A stretch of 50,727 nt of DNA from Streptomyces murinus (GTDB lineage Bacteria > Actinomycetota > Actinomycetes > Streptomycetales > Streptomycetaceae). Shown here in pieces: positions 33,380 to 42,215 of the stretch. Where the stretch lies: the NCBI RefSeq assembly GCF_002154555.1, contig NZ_MUNF01000072.1, forward strand, positions 1 to 50,727, given 5' to 3'. A program made the position numbers and the translations under genes. Numbering within the stretch: the stretch's first letter is position 1; the number at the start of each line of letters is the position of its first letter. Below the pieces are notes generated by a model. That model ran no database searches, was not told where the DNA came from, and saw nothing but the letters and a program-made list of their open reading frames with translations.

Positions 33380-34171
33380 TCAGGCCCCCAGGGCCCGGCC
33401 GGCCGCGGCCAGGGCGATGCGGCGCGGGGCGAGCCGGGCCGCCGTGGCCGATATGCGGTTGCCGAGCCCGGCGATGACGCTGGACGGGGTGCGGCGGCCC
33501 TCCAGGGCGCTGCGGGTCGCCGCCACCACGTCGGCGGCCGTGGCCATCCGGCCGACGATCGCCTTCCTGCTGCCGACGACATCGAAGAACTCGGTGGCGA
33601 CCGGTCCCGGGGACACCGCCAGCACGCGCAGCGCGCTGCCGCGGCTCTCGTGGGCCAGTGCCTCGGTCAGGCTGAGGACGAATGCCTTGGTGGCGCCGTA
33701 CACGGCCATGGCCGGAGTGGGCTGGTAGGCGGCCGTACTGGCGACGTTGACAAGGGCGCCGCGGCCGTCGGCGGCCAGCTGCGGCAGGAAGGCCCGGGTC
33801 AGCTCGGTAACCGCCCCTACGTTGAGCCGGATCATGCGCGCGATCTGCTCCGGGTCCTGCTCCGCGAAGGCGCCGTGGCTGCCGAATCCGGCGTTGTTGA
33901 TCAAGGTCTGGACAGACCTGCCACGCGCGGCGAGTTCCTCCCGCAGCGCGACGCCGGCGCCCGGCTCGGCGAGGTCCATGGCGATCGGCGTGGCGGAGAC
34001 GGAGTGCCGCCTCTCCAGCTCGGCGGCGAGGCTCTCCAACCGGTCGAGGCGGCGGGCGACGAGTACGACGTCGGCGCCGCGTTCGGCCCACTGCCGGGCG
34101 AACTCCTCGCCCAGGCCGGAGCTGGCGCCGGTGATCACGGCGGTGGTCCCCTGATAGGACATGGTGGGCAT
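33380..34171 (-). CDS. short-chain dehydrogenase/reductase (SDR)
   Basis: The 263-residue protein has the classical SDR marks: cofactor site AVITGASSGLGEEFAR (TGxxxGxG), NNAG in LINNAGFGSHG, the catalytic tetrad with Ser in NVASTAAY, and YGATK (Tyr-x3-Lys), then SPGPVATEF. The C-terminal extension (ATAARLAPRRIALAAAGRALG) is Ala/Arg-rich. It reduces or oxidises an unknown alcohol or ketone. Two close ATGs exist (34171 and 34162). It is divergent from a TetR gene across a small operator-like site and so is probably its target. Confidence 0.88.
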   Translation of the reverse strand: MPTMSYQGTTAVITGASSGLGEEFARQWAERGADVVLVARRLDRLESLAAELERRHSVSATPIAMDLAEPGAGVALREELAARGRSVQTLINNAGFGSHGAFAEQDPEQIARMIRLNVGAVTELTRAFLPQLAADGRGALVNVASTAAYQPTPAMAVYGATKAFVLSLTEALAHESRGSALRVLAVSPGPVATEFFDVVGSRKAIVGRMATAADVVAATRSALEGRRTPSSVIAGLGNRISATAARLAPRRIALAAAGRALGA

Positions 34172-34245
34172 GGGAGGCGGCTCCGCTTCGGTCGGTCGGT
34201 CGTTCGGGGTGGGCCGGCCATGCCAATGTAGGCACGTGACATCAT

Positions 34246-34264
34246 TGTAGTCAACTGACAACAT
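34246..34264. promoter_or_regulatory. TetR-type operator candidate
   Basis: GTCA (34250-34253) and TGAC (34256-34259) flank AC, and the outer TGT and ACA bases extend the dyad imperfectly. This lies 13 bases before the TetR start and about 75 bases from the SDR start, in an A/T-richer patch. It is a plausible shared repressor site. Confidence 0.5.
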
Positions 34265-34276
34265 CGGGAGAGAAGC

Positions 34277-34870
34277 ATGGCCGAGGGCTCCTACCACCAC
34301 GGCAACCTGCGGGCCGCTCTGCTGGAGCGGGCGGAGGAAGTGTTGGCCGAGAGCGGCGCCGTCGGGCTGTCCCTGCGCGGGCTGGCCAGGGACCTCGGTG
34401 TGAGCCATGCCGCCCCGACCCGGCATTTCCGCGACCGGCAGGCTGTGCTGGACGCGCTCGTGACCGACGGTTTCACCGACCTGAACCGGCGTATGGAGGC
34501 GGCTGCGGGAGGCCCCGGCCCCGTCGAAGGCCGGCTGGCCGCACTGGGGCGCGCCTACGTCCGGTTCGCGACCGAGCGGCCCGCGCTGCTGGAGCTGATG
34601 TTCACCGCCAAGCACGAGGTGGAGCCGGACGCCGAGATCCGGGTGCTCGGGCACCGCAGCCTGGAGATCGCGGCCGAGGTGATCGCCGAGGCCCAGCGGA
34701 CCGGCGCCGTCCGTTCCGGCGACGCGGTGCGCCTCGCCCAGGTCGCCTTCTCCACCGTCCATGGCCTGGCCGTGCTCGCCGTCGGTGATCTGCTGGACGA
34801 CACACCGGTCGGGGAGGCGACCGACCTGGCCCTGGAGATCCTGCTGACCGGCCTGCGCGGCACTCCGTGA
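34277..34870 (+). CDS. TetR-family transcriptional regulator
   Basis: The 197-residue protein starts with SYHHGNLRAALLERAEEVLAESGAVGLSLRGLARDLGVSHAAPTRHFRDR, the winged-type TetR helix-turn-helix, seen here as residues 5-55. The C-terminal ligand domain has FATERPALLELMFTAKHEVEPD, typical of the WHG-domain (TetR_C) group. GGGAGAG lies just upstream of the ATG. It is divergent from the SDR gene and likely represses it and itself. The last 12 codons are part of an imperfect duplicated segment (see the repeat at 34847-34922). Confidence 0.88.
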   Translation: MAEGSYHHGNLRAALLERAEEVLAESGAVGLSLRGLARDLGVSHAAPTRHFRDRQAVLDALVTDGFTDLNRRMEAAAGGPGPVEGRLAALGRAYVRFATERPALLELMFTAKHEVEPDAEIRVLGHRSLEIAAEVIAEAQRTGAVRSGDAVRLAQVAFSTVHGLAVLAVGDLLDDTPVGEATDLALEILLTGLRGTP

Positions 34871-34922
34871 GCGCGCTGGGCACTCCGTGACCGGCCTGCG
34901 CCGCGTCTCCGTGAGCGCGCTG
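34847..34922. repeat. imperfect tandem duplication of the TetR gene's 3' end
   Basis: ACCGGCCTGCG and TCCGTGAGCGCGCTG each occur twice, 43-44 bases apart, so the end of the TetR gene and its downstream flank are repeated with small changes. It probably arose by slippage or local duplication and does not disturb the TetR frame. Confidence 0.55.
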
Positions 34923-35388
34923 CCGGAATGCTGGGCGGGGTTGAGGCGCGCGACGATCCCGCCGCGCCCCGCGACCGAAACCCCATGCCGCCGAGCCGCG
35001 CGGGGGCCACCGGCAAGAGTCCTGTGATGGGATGCCGCCGGGCGAGGACGAACCGGCCGCGGCGATGGCCGACCCGTCGCAGGCGCCGCGAGATCGGCCC
35101 CCACCGTGAACACCCGGCCCCGGTGAAGGACCGGCGCCACCACGGCACTTGGCCGATTCCGGCACCTGCCGCACCCGTGACCGAACCCGTCGCGCCGGAC
35201 GCGGCCGGGGCGTGGCCGACCCGTGACGCCGGCGTACCCGTGACGCCGGCGTACGGTGCGCGAGGCCGGAGACCGCCGAGTTTCCCGCCGAAGCCGGCGA
35301 TGCGACTCCGCACCGGTCCCGCCCCGGGCCGTTCACTGTTCGTCAGCCGACGGTCGGCGGCCGACGGAGCCGGGTCGGCGCAAACGCG
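34871..35388. other. long intergenic stretch with no supported gene
   Basis: About 520 bp between the TetR gene and the M4 protease terminator. Frames are open on both strands but give Arg/Pro-rich, non-protein-like translations. Only the duplicated segment at its left end is notable. Short repeats such as GTGACGCCGGCGTAC near 35230-35256 are present. Confidence 0.4.
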
Positions 35389-35421
35389 GGTGGCACCCGG
35401 GTCACAGGCCCGGGTGCCACC
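35389..35421 (-). terminator. strong hairpin after the M4 protease gene
   Basis: GGTGGCACCCGGG and CCCGGGTGCCACC are perfect 13-base arms around a seven-base loop, 25 bases beyond the protease stop codon on the minus strand. This is one of the most stable hairpins in the window and a convincing terminator. Confidence 0.75.
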
Positions 35422-35446
35422 GTCGGTCGAGCGGGAGCGGGACGGC

Positions 35447-37090
35447 TCAGTGCACGTCGACCCCGGTCCAGGCCGCCTCGACCGCCTTGTACTCGGCGCT
35501 GTCGGCGCCGTACAGGTCGGTCGCCGCGGACAGCGTGCCCTTGCGGGCGTCGGCGTAGTCGGTGGTCGACGTGAAGTACGTCGTCAGCGCCTTGTACCAG
35601 ATCTGGAGCGCCTTGTCCCGGCCGATACCGGTGACGGTCGAGCCGTCCTTGGTCGGCGAGTCGTAGTCGACCCCGTTGACGGTCTTCGCGCCGCTGCCCT
35701 CGGACAGCAGGTAGAAGAAGTGGTTGGCGACACCGGACGAGTAGTGGACGTCCTCGTCGCCGACGGACGAGGACCAGTAGTCGGCGGAACCGCCGTCCTT
35801 GCTGGGCTTGTCCATGTAGCGCAGCGGGGTGCCGTCGCCGTTGATGTCGATCTTCTCGCCGATGAGGTAGTCACCGGGGTCCGAGCTGTTGTTGGCGTAG
35901 AACTCCACGCCGGTGCCGAAGATGTCGGAGGTGGCCTCGTTCAGACCGCCCGACTCGCCCGAGTACTCGAGGCCCGCGGTGTTGGAGGTGACACCGTGGC
36001 TCATCTCGTGGCCGGCGACGTCCAGCGCGGTCAGCGGGTCGTTGTTCCCGGAGCCGTCGCCGTACGTCATGCAGAAGCAGCTGTCGTCCCAGAACGCGTT
36101 CACGTACGAGTCGCCGTAGTGGACACGGGAGTAGGCGCCCACACCGTCGTTCTTGATGCCGCTGCGCCCGAACGTGCTCTTGTAGAAGTCCCACGTCTCC
36201 TGCGCGCCATAGGCGGCGTCGGCCGCGGCGGTCGCGGCGTTCGACGTGGTTCCGTCGCCCCAGGTGTCGTTGTCCTGGGAGTACAACGTGCCGGTGCCGT
36301 CCTGCTGGTGGTCCAGGTTGTACGTCTTGTGGCCGCCGCGGGAGTCGTCGGTGAGGGTGTACGACGAGCCCGACTGCGCCGTCGTCAGGTCGACCTTGCC
36401 GCTGTACTGGGTGTTGCCGACGCCGGTCTCGATGCCCTGGTACTGGAAGAGCTTCTTGCCGGTGGCCGCGTCGGTGATGACGTGCAGCTGGTTCGGCGTG
36501 CCGTCGTCCTGGAAGCCGCCGATCACGGTCTCGTAGGCGAGGACGGGCTTCCCGCTCGCCGCCCAGACGACCTTGCGCGGAGCCCGGTCGACGGCGGGCT
36601 TCGCCGACCGGCCCTTCTGCGCCAGGCTCAGGGCCTGCTTCCGCGCGGTGGCCGCGGCGATCCGCGGGGTGAGCGAGGCGAGCTTCAGCGTGGCCTTCGA
36701 CGCTCTGGTCACGCCCTGCGTCCTGCCGGACTTCGAGGTGTGCACGATCAGGTCGCCGCCGAGCACCGGGAGGCCGGCGTAGGTGCGCTCGTACCGGGTG
36801 TGGACGGTGCCGTTGCCGTCCTTGACGACGTCCTTGACGACCAGCTTCTCCTGGCTGCCCAGGCCGAGGGCCCTGGCGGTCCCGGCGAGCTCGGCCTGCG
36901 CGTTCCGGATGAGACCGGTGTGGGCGGCGGCCGACAGGGCGACGGGCGCACCGGCCGGGCGGGCGGAGTCGGCGGTGGGCCGGGCGGCGGCCGAGGCGGT
37001 GAGCGAGGTGCTCAGCAGGGCGGCCGCGGCGGCGACGGCGGTGGCCACCGCGAGGGTCGTGCGCTGGTGACGTATGTTGCCGTGGGTCAT
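35447..37090 (-). CDS. M4-family (thermolysin-like) secreted metalloprotease
   Basis: The 547-residue preproprotein has a signal peptide (core about 14-28, ASA cleavage near 35) and an FTP/PepSY propeptide (about 50-200). The M4 catalytic unit follows. Zinc ligands are His361 and His365 in GHEMSHGVT and Glu385 in GGLNEATSD, 24 residues from the first His as in thermolysin. The later active-site His is expected in the GDEDVHYSSGVANHFFY segment, and the terminal helix is present. It should degrade extracellular protein in nutrient scavenging. Start at ATG 37090 after AAAGAGAAG. The PPC extension is absent. Confidence 0.92.
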   Translation of the reverse strand: MTHGNIRHQRTTLAVATAVAAAAALLSTSLTASAAARPTADSARPAGAPVALSAAAHTGLIRNAQAELAGTARALGLGSQEKLVVKDVVKDGNGTVHTRYERTYAGLPVLGGDLIVHTSKSGRTQGVTRASKATLKLASLTPRIAAATARKQALSLAQKGRSAKPAVDRAPRKVVWAASGKPVLAYETVIGGFQDDGTPNQLHVITDAATGKKLFQYQGIETGVGNTQYSGKVDLTTAQSGSSYTLTDDSRGGHKTYNLDHQQDGTGTLYSQDNDTWGDGTTSNAATAAADAAYGAQETWDFYKSTFGRSGIKNDGVGAYSRVHYGDSYVNAFWDDSCFCMTYGDGSGNNDPLTALDVAGHEMSHGVTSNTAGLEYSGESGGLNEATSDIFGTGVEFYANNSSDPGDYLIGEKIDINGDGTPLRYMDKPSKDGGSADYWSSSVGDEDVHYSSGVANHFFYLLSEGSGAKTVNGVDYDSPTKDGSTVTGIGRDKALQIWYKALTTYFTSTTDYADARKGTLSAATDLYGADSAEYKAVEAAWTGVDVH

Positions 37091-37462
37091 GCAGGCTTCT
37101 CTTTCCGTGGGGGGATTTCCCGGTCGGTGTGGGGCCGGCCGGTGTGAGCCACATGAAGGACACACCCCGGAATGGCAGGGGCATGCCAATGCAGAGCGAG
37201 GCTCTACGGTCTTTCAATTCCCTTCATCACGTGGGGGGTTGGCAGTGACATGCAGAGAAAACCCCAGCAACGACCGCTTGCGCCATACACGTGGGTCACA
37301 AGCGACAACAACCCCACGCCTCCTTCACAGGCGACGCACAGCCTGTTCCGCATGTGTACGCCGCGCGAATTCCCGCGAAGGCGCGGGCATCGCTCGCACG
37401 GTGGACGGGGCGGGCCGCCCGGCCGGTACCCGGTGCGCTCCCGGCCCGCCCCGAGCCCCGGT
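37091..37462. promoter_or_regulatory. upstream region of the M4 protease gene
   Basis: This 372-bp gap separates the protease from the MFS gene of the upstream operon. It is A/T-richer near 37195-37320 (for example GGTCTTTCAATTCCCTTCATC), as expected for a promoter. It probably also contains the end of the operon transcript, though I see no strong hairpin, so read-through into the protease gene cannot be excluded. Confidence 0.4.
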
Positions 37463-38836
37463 TCAGGCCCTCGGGGCGGCCCCCTCGTCGACGGGCAGCG
37501 CGACGGGTTCGTCGGCCGGGAGTGTCCGCGCCCGCCCGGAGCCCGCGTCCGCGCCGGTCGCCGTACCCGCCCCGCGCGTCCGTGCCGCCCGGTTCGCGCG
37601 GCGCAGCGCCAGATGGAGGGCCGGGATCAGGGCGCAGGTGACGGCGGCCGACTGCCAGAGCAGGGCGTCGAGCCGGCCCGCCGCCAGACAGGCGCCCGCG
37701 GCCACCGCGGCCAGGGCGCACACCCCGCGGTCCACGATGCTCTCCACCGACAGCAGGGTGGCACGCGGAGCGTCCTTCGGGATCGCGTCGTTGATGAGCT
37801 TGCGCTGCACCGGGTAGCAGAAGCCGGTGATCGCGGCGAACACGCAGAGCAGAGCGGCCACCGTCCACGGGCCGCCGACGGTGGTGCCCGCCAGCGTGGC
37901 CGCGAGCGCGACACTCAGCAGGGACACCCAGGCCGTGGGCGACAGCCGGGAGCCCAGCCACTGGGGCCGCGCGGCGGCGACCGCCTCGGCGACCGTCATC
38001 GCCGCGAGCACACTGCCGGTGCTGCCCTCGCCGATGCCATGGTGCAGCAGCACCGGCTGGAAGAGGTTGACCTGGCAGATCCGCGACAGCGTGAAGACGG
38101 CCACGCCCTGCACCATGAGCAGGGCGAGCCACGGCGAGGCCCGAAGGGCCCGCAGCGCGGCGCCGGTGTCGCGCAGCAGCGCCGCCTCGCGCCGCCCGGA
38201 GGCGCGGCTCGCCCCGCTCGCCTCGCGCGGAGCGAGCCGTGGCAGGGCGAGGGCGCAGCCGAGCGAGCCCGCCGCGCTCGCCGCGCTCAGTACGTACGGA
38301 GCCTGCGGCGCCAGCACCATCAGCGGTCCGACGAGCGGCCAGCAGACCACCTTCGCCGCGAGCCCCAGGGCCCGCGCCGTACCCTCCGCGCGGAGGTAGT
38401 GCGCGTCCGCCCCTTCCGCGCGCAGCCCGTCGTAGAGGCAGGCGCTGGCCGCGCCCGAGGTCAGGGAGCGCCCCGCGGCGATGGCCAGGAAGTGGAGGAG
38501 GAAGCCCGGGTAGGAGGGGGAGAACACCGGCATCAGGTTCGCCGCCGTCATGACCACCGCGCCCGCCCACAGGCAGTTGCGCGCGCCGATGCGGTCGGCG
38601 ACGAGTCCGGTCGGGATCTCGAAGAGGCAGAAGGCGATGTAGTAGACGCTCTGGATGCCGAAGATCTGGCCGTCGGACAGGCCCGCGTCACGCTGGTAGG
38701 CGTAGAAGACGGGCATCCACCACAGCAGATTGAACAGCAGCTGGAACCCGTTGTTGAGACGGATCACCCGGCGGGCCGCCGGGGTCAGGTCCTCGTGCGG
38801 AGCGCGGCGCCACGGCGCGGGCCCATGGCGCCTCAT
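37463..38836 (-). CDS. MFS transporter of the ATP-grasp/dikinase operon
   Basis: The 457-residue membrane protein has about 12 hydrophobic segments. It opens with RVIRLNNGFQLLFNLLWWMPVFYAYQRDAGL, then FEIPTGLVADRIGARN, which holds the conserved MFS loop G-x-x-A-D-R-x-G-x-R. The group is like the multidrug or siderophore efflux MFS family. Its ATG overlaps the stop of the dikinase-like gene (ATGA), so it is the third gene of a tight operon and likely exports its product. The C-terminal tail is polar and Ala/Asp-rich. Confidence 0.85.
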   Translation of the reverse strand: MRRHGPAPWRRAPHEDLTPAARRVIRLNNGFQLLFNLLWWMPVFYAYQRDAGLSDGQIFGIQSVYYIAFCLFEIPTGLVADRIGARNCLWAGAVVMTAANLMPVFSPSYPGFLLHFLAIAAGRSLTSGAASACLYDGLRAEGADAHYLRAEGTARALGLAAKVVCWPLVGPLMVLAPQAPYVLSAASAAGSLGCALALPRLAPREASGASRASGRREAALLRDTGAALRALRASPWLALLMVQGVAVFTLSRICQVNLFQPVLLHHGIGEGSTGSVLAAMTVAEAVAAARPQWLGSRLSPTAWVSLLSVALAATLAGTTVGGPWTVAALLCVFAAITGFCYPVQRKLINDAIPKDAPRATLLSVESIVDRGVCALAAVAAGACLAAGRLDALLWQSAAVTCALIPALHLALRRANRAARTRGAGTATGADAGSGRARTLPADEPVALPVDEGAAPRA

Positions 38837-40845
38837 CGGGCGTACGGGCGGACCTGGACCAGCTGGAACGCCCCCTCGCCGGTCATCAGCCACTCGATGT
38901 CCAGGGCGTCGTCCGGGTCGTCCGTGCTGAAGTGGGACTGCAACAGGCGCCCCGCCAGGGCAAGTTCGGCCAGCGCCTGCCTCGTGTCCGCCGGCAGGTC
39001 GGTGCCCGAGGATCCGACGGCGACCGTACGGCCACCGCCCTCGACCGTGTTGTACAGGTACTGGTGGGGCAGGACCGTGCCGTCCACCACGCGCTCGGGC
39101 GAACCGGCCGTGCAGTTGAGGTACACGTTCCGGAAGTCCTCCCGGCGCGTCGGGTTGCAGGTGACCAGCACGCCCCCGAGGTCGGCCGGCGTGTACTCCT
39201 GGACGATCACCCCCATGTAGGTGTCGTCCAGCGAGATGCCGACCTGGTGCCGCATCCGCACGCTCCGCGGCGACAGCAGCGACGCCCACACATGGATGAC
39301 GGCGTCCATCAGCTGCTCCGCGCCGCGTACCGTCGTCACCGAGTCGTAGATGCCCGCTGCCGAGAACCCCGGCAGATCCTCGGCGTTGGAGGAGGAACGC
39401 ACCACCAGACGGCGACCGTCGGCCAGCAGCCGCGGCACGGCTCCGGTGATGGCTCGCGCCACCTCCTCGGGCATCGGCGTGCTCCGCATCAGGTGCTGGA
39501 GATCCAGCGAGAGCGGGTCGATCAGGTCGAGCGCGTCGAGTTCGAGCGCCAACTTCAGCTTGCCGATACCCTGTTGGAGCGCCGGCGACGAGGTCAGATA
39601 GAGATGGTGCAGATGGAACGGCAGCGCCACGCCCCGCGGCGCCCGGACCGTTCGGGCCACGCGTTCGGCGGCCGTGAACCGGAGCCGTTCCAGGGGTGCT
39701 TCGGGCTCACCGAGCCGGGTGCCGAGATGAGCGAGCAGATCCGGCCGCGGCGGGCGCGGGCGGGCGTAGAAGGCGGTCAGGTCCGCGGTGCGGCTGTCCA
39801 GCACATGGTGCAGTTCGCCGAGGTGGGCGGCCTTGGTGCCGTAGCTGTCGCGGTCGGCGAGCCGCAGCCGGTGCAGTTCCATGATCGGCGCGTCCCCGGT
39901 GAGCGGCGCGCCGATATGGATGCGCTGGGTGTCCCAGACCGGCCGCTCCAACGCCGGGGCGCAGGACAGCGGTTCGAGGGTGACGGCGTCCTCCCGCACC
40001 CGGTAGCGGACCCAGGCGTCGTCCAGGCCGTGCCGCTCCACCAGGACGTCCAGGTCGCGGACGATCGCGTTCGGGATACCCCAGCCCGAGGCCAGCACGT
40101 TGGTGTGCGAAAGCGGTGTGGTGGGGCGGGTGTTGATGAAACCGGCCACCCGGGGCACGTCGTCGGGCAGGCCCGCCATGGCGACGATGTCCGCCCAGCC
40201 GAGGTCCGCGGCCCCTGCGCGGTACTCCTGCGGACTGCGGAAATACCGCAGACGTCCCTCCGCCACGCCCGGGTTGAGGCAGGTCCGGGTGCGGCTGCCG
40301 AACAGCTCCTGGCTCAGGATGCGCGGGATACGGGTGTCGCCGACCAGGGCCAGCTCATGCTCCTGGCCGTGGTTCGCCGGCTTCAGCAGCAACGGGAGGC
40401 GCCCGTCCACGCGATGGCGGACGTAGTCGTAGAACTCCTGGAGCAGGGCACCGTGCATGGTGTCCGCCTCCGTCGTCTCCAGGACGAGGAAGGGCCGTTC
40501 GGCGCCGTCGGCATCCTCGTCGCTGTGCAACGAGAGGATTCCCAGCAGGAAGCGGCGGTCGGGCGCCATGTACACCTGGGCGTTGAACGCGTCCAGCTCC
40601 GCGTCGAGTTGCCGCGGTGTCATGCCGAGGACGCGCGTGGCGATGTAGTCGACGTGGAAGGGGTGTACCCGGGTGTCGAGCAGATGCCAGGTGTCCTCGG
40701 CCCGGTCCACCACGACCTTCAGGTACGGGTGTCCGGCGAGCACGCCGGACAGCGTGCGGAACAGCGGCAGCGACAGATTGACGCCGACCACGGTACGGTC
40801 GCCCGCCGCATCGGCGGCGCGGGCCTCGTCCGGTGCGAACGTCAT
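38833..40845 (-). CDS. dikinase-like protein with PEP/pyruvate-synthase nucleotide domain
   Basis: The 670-residue protein ends in a complete PPDK_N/PEP-synthase nucleotide-binding domain (about 330-670). Its start is DSYGTKAAHLGEL, then VVRSSSNAEDLPG at 481-493, YMGVIVQEYTPAD, and IEWLMTGEGAFQLVQVRP. Ahead of it, residues 235-265 hold TTPLSHTNVLASGWGIPNA, which resembles the mobile phosphohistidine domain with candidate His247. Residues 1-230 are a novel N-terminal part. Histidine domain before nucleotide domain is the order of glucan, water dikinases, not of PEP synthase. No PEP-binding barrel follows. An ATP-dependent phosphotransfer to an unknown acceptor is inferred. Coupled by ATGA overlaps on both sides. 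Confidence 0.8.
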   Translation of the reverse strand: MTFAPDEARAADAAGDRTVVGVNLSLPLFRTLSGVLAGHPYLKVVVDRAEDTWHLLDTRVHPFHVDYIATRVLGMTPRQLDAELDAFNAQVYMAPDRRFLLGILSLHSDEDADGAERPFLVLETTEADTMHGALLQEFYDYVRHRVDGRLPLLLKPANHGQEHELALVGDTRIPRILSQELFGSRTRTCLNPGVAEGRLRYFRSPQEYRAGAADLGWADIVAMAGLPDDVPRVAGFINTRPTTPLSHTNVLASGWGIPNAIVRDLDVLVERHGLDDAWVRYRVREDAVTLEPLSCAPALERPVWDTQRIHIGAPLTGDAPIMELHRLRLADRDSYGTKAAHLGELHHVLDSRTADLTAFYARPRPPRPDLLAHLGTRLGEPEAPLERLRFTAAERVARTVRAPRGVALPFHLHHLYLTSSPALQQGIGKLKLALELDALDLIDPLSLDLQHLMRSTPMPEEVARAITGAVPRLLADGRRLVVRSSSNAEDLPGFSAAGIYDSVTTVRGAEQLMDAVIHVWASLLSPRSVRMRHQVGISLDDTYMGVIVQEYTPADLGGVLVTCNPTRREDFRNVYLNCTAGSPERVVDGTVLPHQYLYNTVEGGGRTVAVGSSGTDLPADTRQALAELALAGRLLQSHFSTDDPDDALDIEWLMTGEGAFQLVQVRPYAR

Positions 40846-42215
40846 GCGCGTGCCTCCTCGGCGGCGTCCACCGGCAGGAGGTCCGGCAGCGCGGCCACCA
40901 GGGCGGTGAAGTCGCGTACGACGGACTGCGGCCGGTCGGCCGACAGCAGACACAGCCCCGCCATGGTGTTGGCGCCGCCCGCGGGGTCGTAGACGGGGAC
41001 CGGCGAGCCGTCGGGGAGGGAACTCTCGCGGACCACGGACAGCGTGCTGCCGGCCCCGATCGGCGCCTTGCGGACCACCGTCGAGGAGTCCCACAGATGC
41101 CGCCGCGGCCACGGCGTGCCGTCGCCGTCGACCGCGAGCACCACCAGCGAGCCCGTCGCGCCCTCGGCGTCCGCGGGCGTCAGCGTCCGCGCGGGCCAGC
41201 CGGGCGAGCGGCCGAGCAGCTGATCGGTGAACATGCCGACCAGGTCGAGGCCGAAGACGTCCTCGATCTGCGGCACGGTCATCGCGCCCCCGAACCGGGC
41301 GGCCGTCTCGATGACCCACATACGGCCGTCCGCGCCCAGCTTGATCTCCGTGTGGGTGCCGCAGTTCTCCAGCCCCAGCGCGTCCACGGCCCGCCGGGCC
41401 AGCGCCACGATCCCGCGCTGGGCCCCGCTGCCGACGGCGGCCGGAGTGATCCCGGCGCGCTTGGTGAACGGCCACACCGTCGGCATGCGCCCGCTCAGAC
41501 AGACCGGCCGGAAATCGCCGTCGACGACGACGCCCTCGACGCTCACGTAGTCACCCCAGCCGGGCCCGTCGAACCACTCCTCGGCCCGCCCGGTGACGAT
41601 CTCCTCGACGATGAAGTCCTCCGACGCGCCCCGCACATGCATCTCGGCGAAGCCGAGGTGTGCCGACTCGGCCATGACCTGACGCGAACGGTGCCAGGCG
41701 TGCCGCGCCTGTTCCGGCCCGTCGATGATCTGGTGCGCGGTCGACCCCGCGCTCCACGCGGCCTTGAGTAATAAGGGGCATGACAATTCGCTGGTCGCCC
41801 GCTCCAGCTCGGCGAGCCCCGCGACAGGGCGGAAGCGGGGCTGCGGAACACCGTGACGGTCCCACGTGGCCCGCATCAGCCGCTTGTCGCGGGCGAGAGC
41901 GGCGGCCGCCCCGGCGCCCCTCAGGCCGAGCCGTCGGCACGCCTCGGCCACCGCGACCACCGCGTACTCCGAGAAGGTGAGGACGGCGTCCGCCCCCACC
42001 TCGCGGGCGCGGGTGGTGATCAGCTCGACGAGGTCCGCGTGCTCCGCCCGGGGAGGCGTCACCACCGAGGCGCACAGCCGCGCCGCGTCCTCGGCCACCC
42101 CCACGGGCAGCCCGCTCAGCGCCAGCAGGTGCACCGTGGCCCGCCCGGCCACCCGCGTCAGAGCATGACCCACCGGGGGCCCGCCCTTGGCATGCACGTA
42201 CAGCACCTGGCTCAC
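40842..42215 (-). CDS. ATP-grasp ligase
   Basis: The 457-residue protein is an ATP-grasp carboxylate-amine ligase of the type used in small-peptide and amide synthesis. Residues about 95-130 give VVAVAEACRRLGLRGAGAAAALARDKRLMRATWDRHGVPQPRF. LLKAAWSAGSTAHQI is the nucleotide lysine region, FIVEEIVTGRAEEWF the adenine-contact glutamates, and IKLGADGRMWVIETAARFGGAMTV the Mg-binding E-x-A-x-R-x-GG core. It should join a carboxylate to an amine through an acyl-phosphate. The GTG at 42215 is chosen, about ten bases after AAGGAG. First gene of the operon. Confidence 0.85.
   Translation of the reverse strand: MSQVLYVHAKGGPPVGHALTRVAGRATVHLLALSGLPVGVAEDAARLCASVVTPPRAEHADLVELITTRAREVGADAVLTFSEYAVVAVAEACRRLGLRGAGAAAALARDKRLMRATWDRHGVPQPRFRPVAGLAELERATSELSCPLLLKAAWSAGSTAHQIIDGPEQARHAWHRSRQVMAESAHLGFAEMHVRGASEDFIVEEIVTGRAEEWFDGPGWGDYVSVEGVVVDGDFRPVCLSGRMPTVWPFTKRAGITPAAVGSGAQRGIVALARRAVDALGLENCGTHTEIKLGADGRMWVIETAARFGGAMTVPQIEDVFGLDLVGMFTDQLLGRSPGWPARTLTPADAEGATGSLVVLAVDGDGTPWPRRHLWDSSTVVRKAPIGAGSTLSVVRESSLPDGSPVPVYDPAGGANTMAGLCLLSADRPQSVVRDFTALVAALPDLLPVDAAEEARA

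Noticed and set aside
34928-37147. 739-codon plus-strand frame over the M4 protease
   Set aside because: It is antisense to the HExxH protease and has the Val/Gly/Arg composition typical of shadows. No ribosome site.
38932-40992. 686-codon plus-strand frame over the dikinase-like gene
   Set aside because: It is antisense to a protein with clear PPDK_N motifs, and its own translation has no family features.
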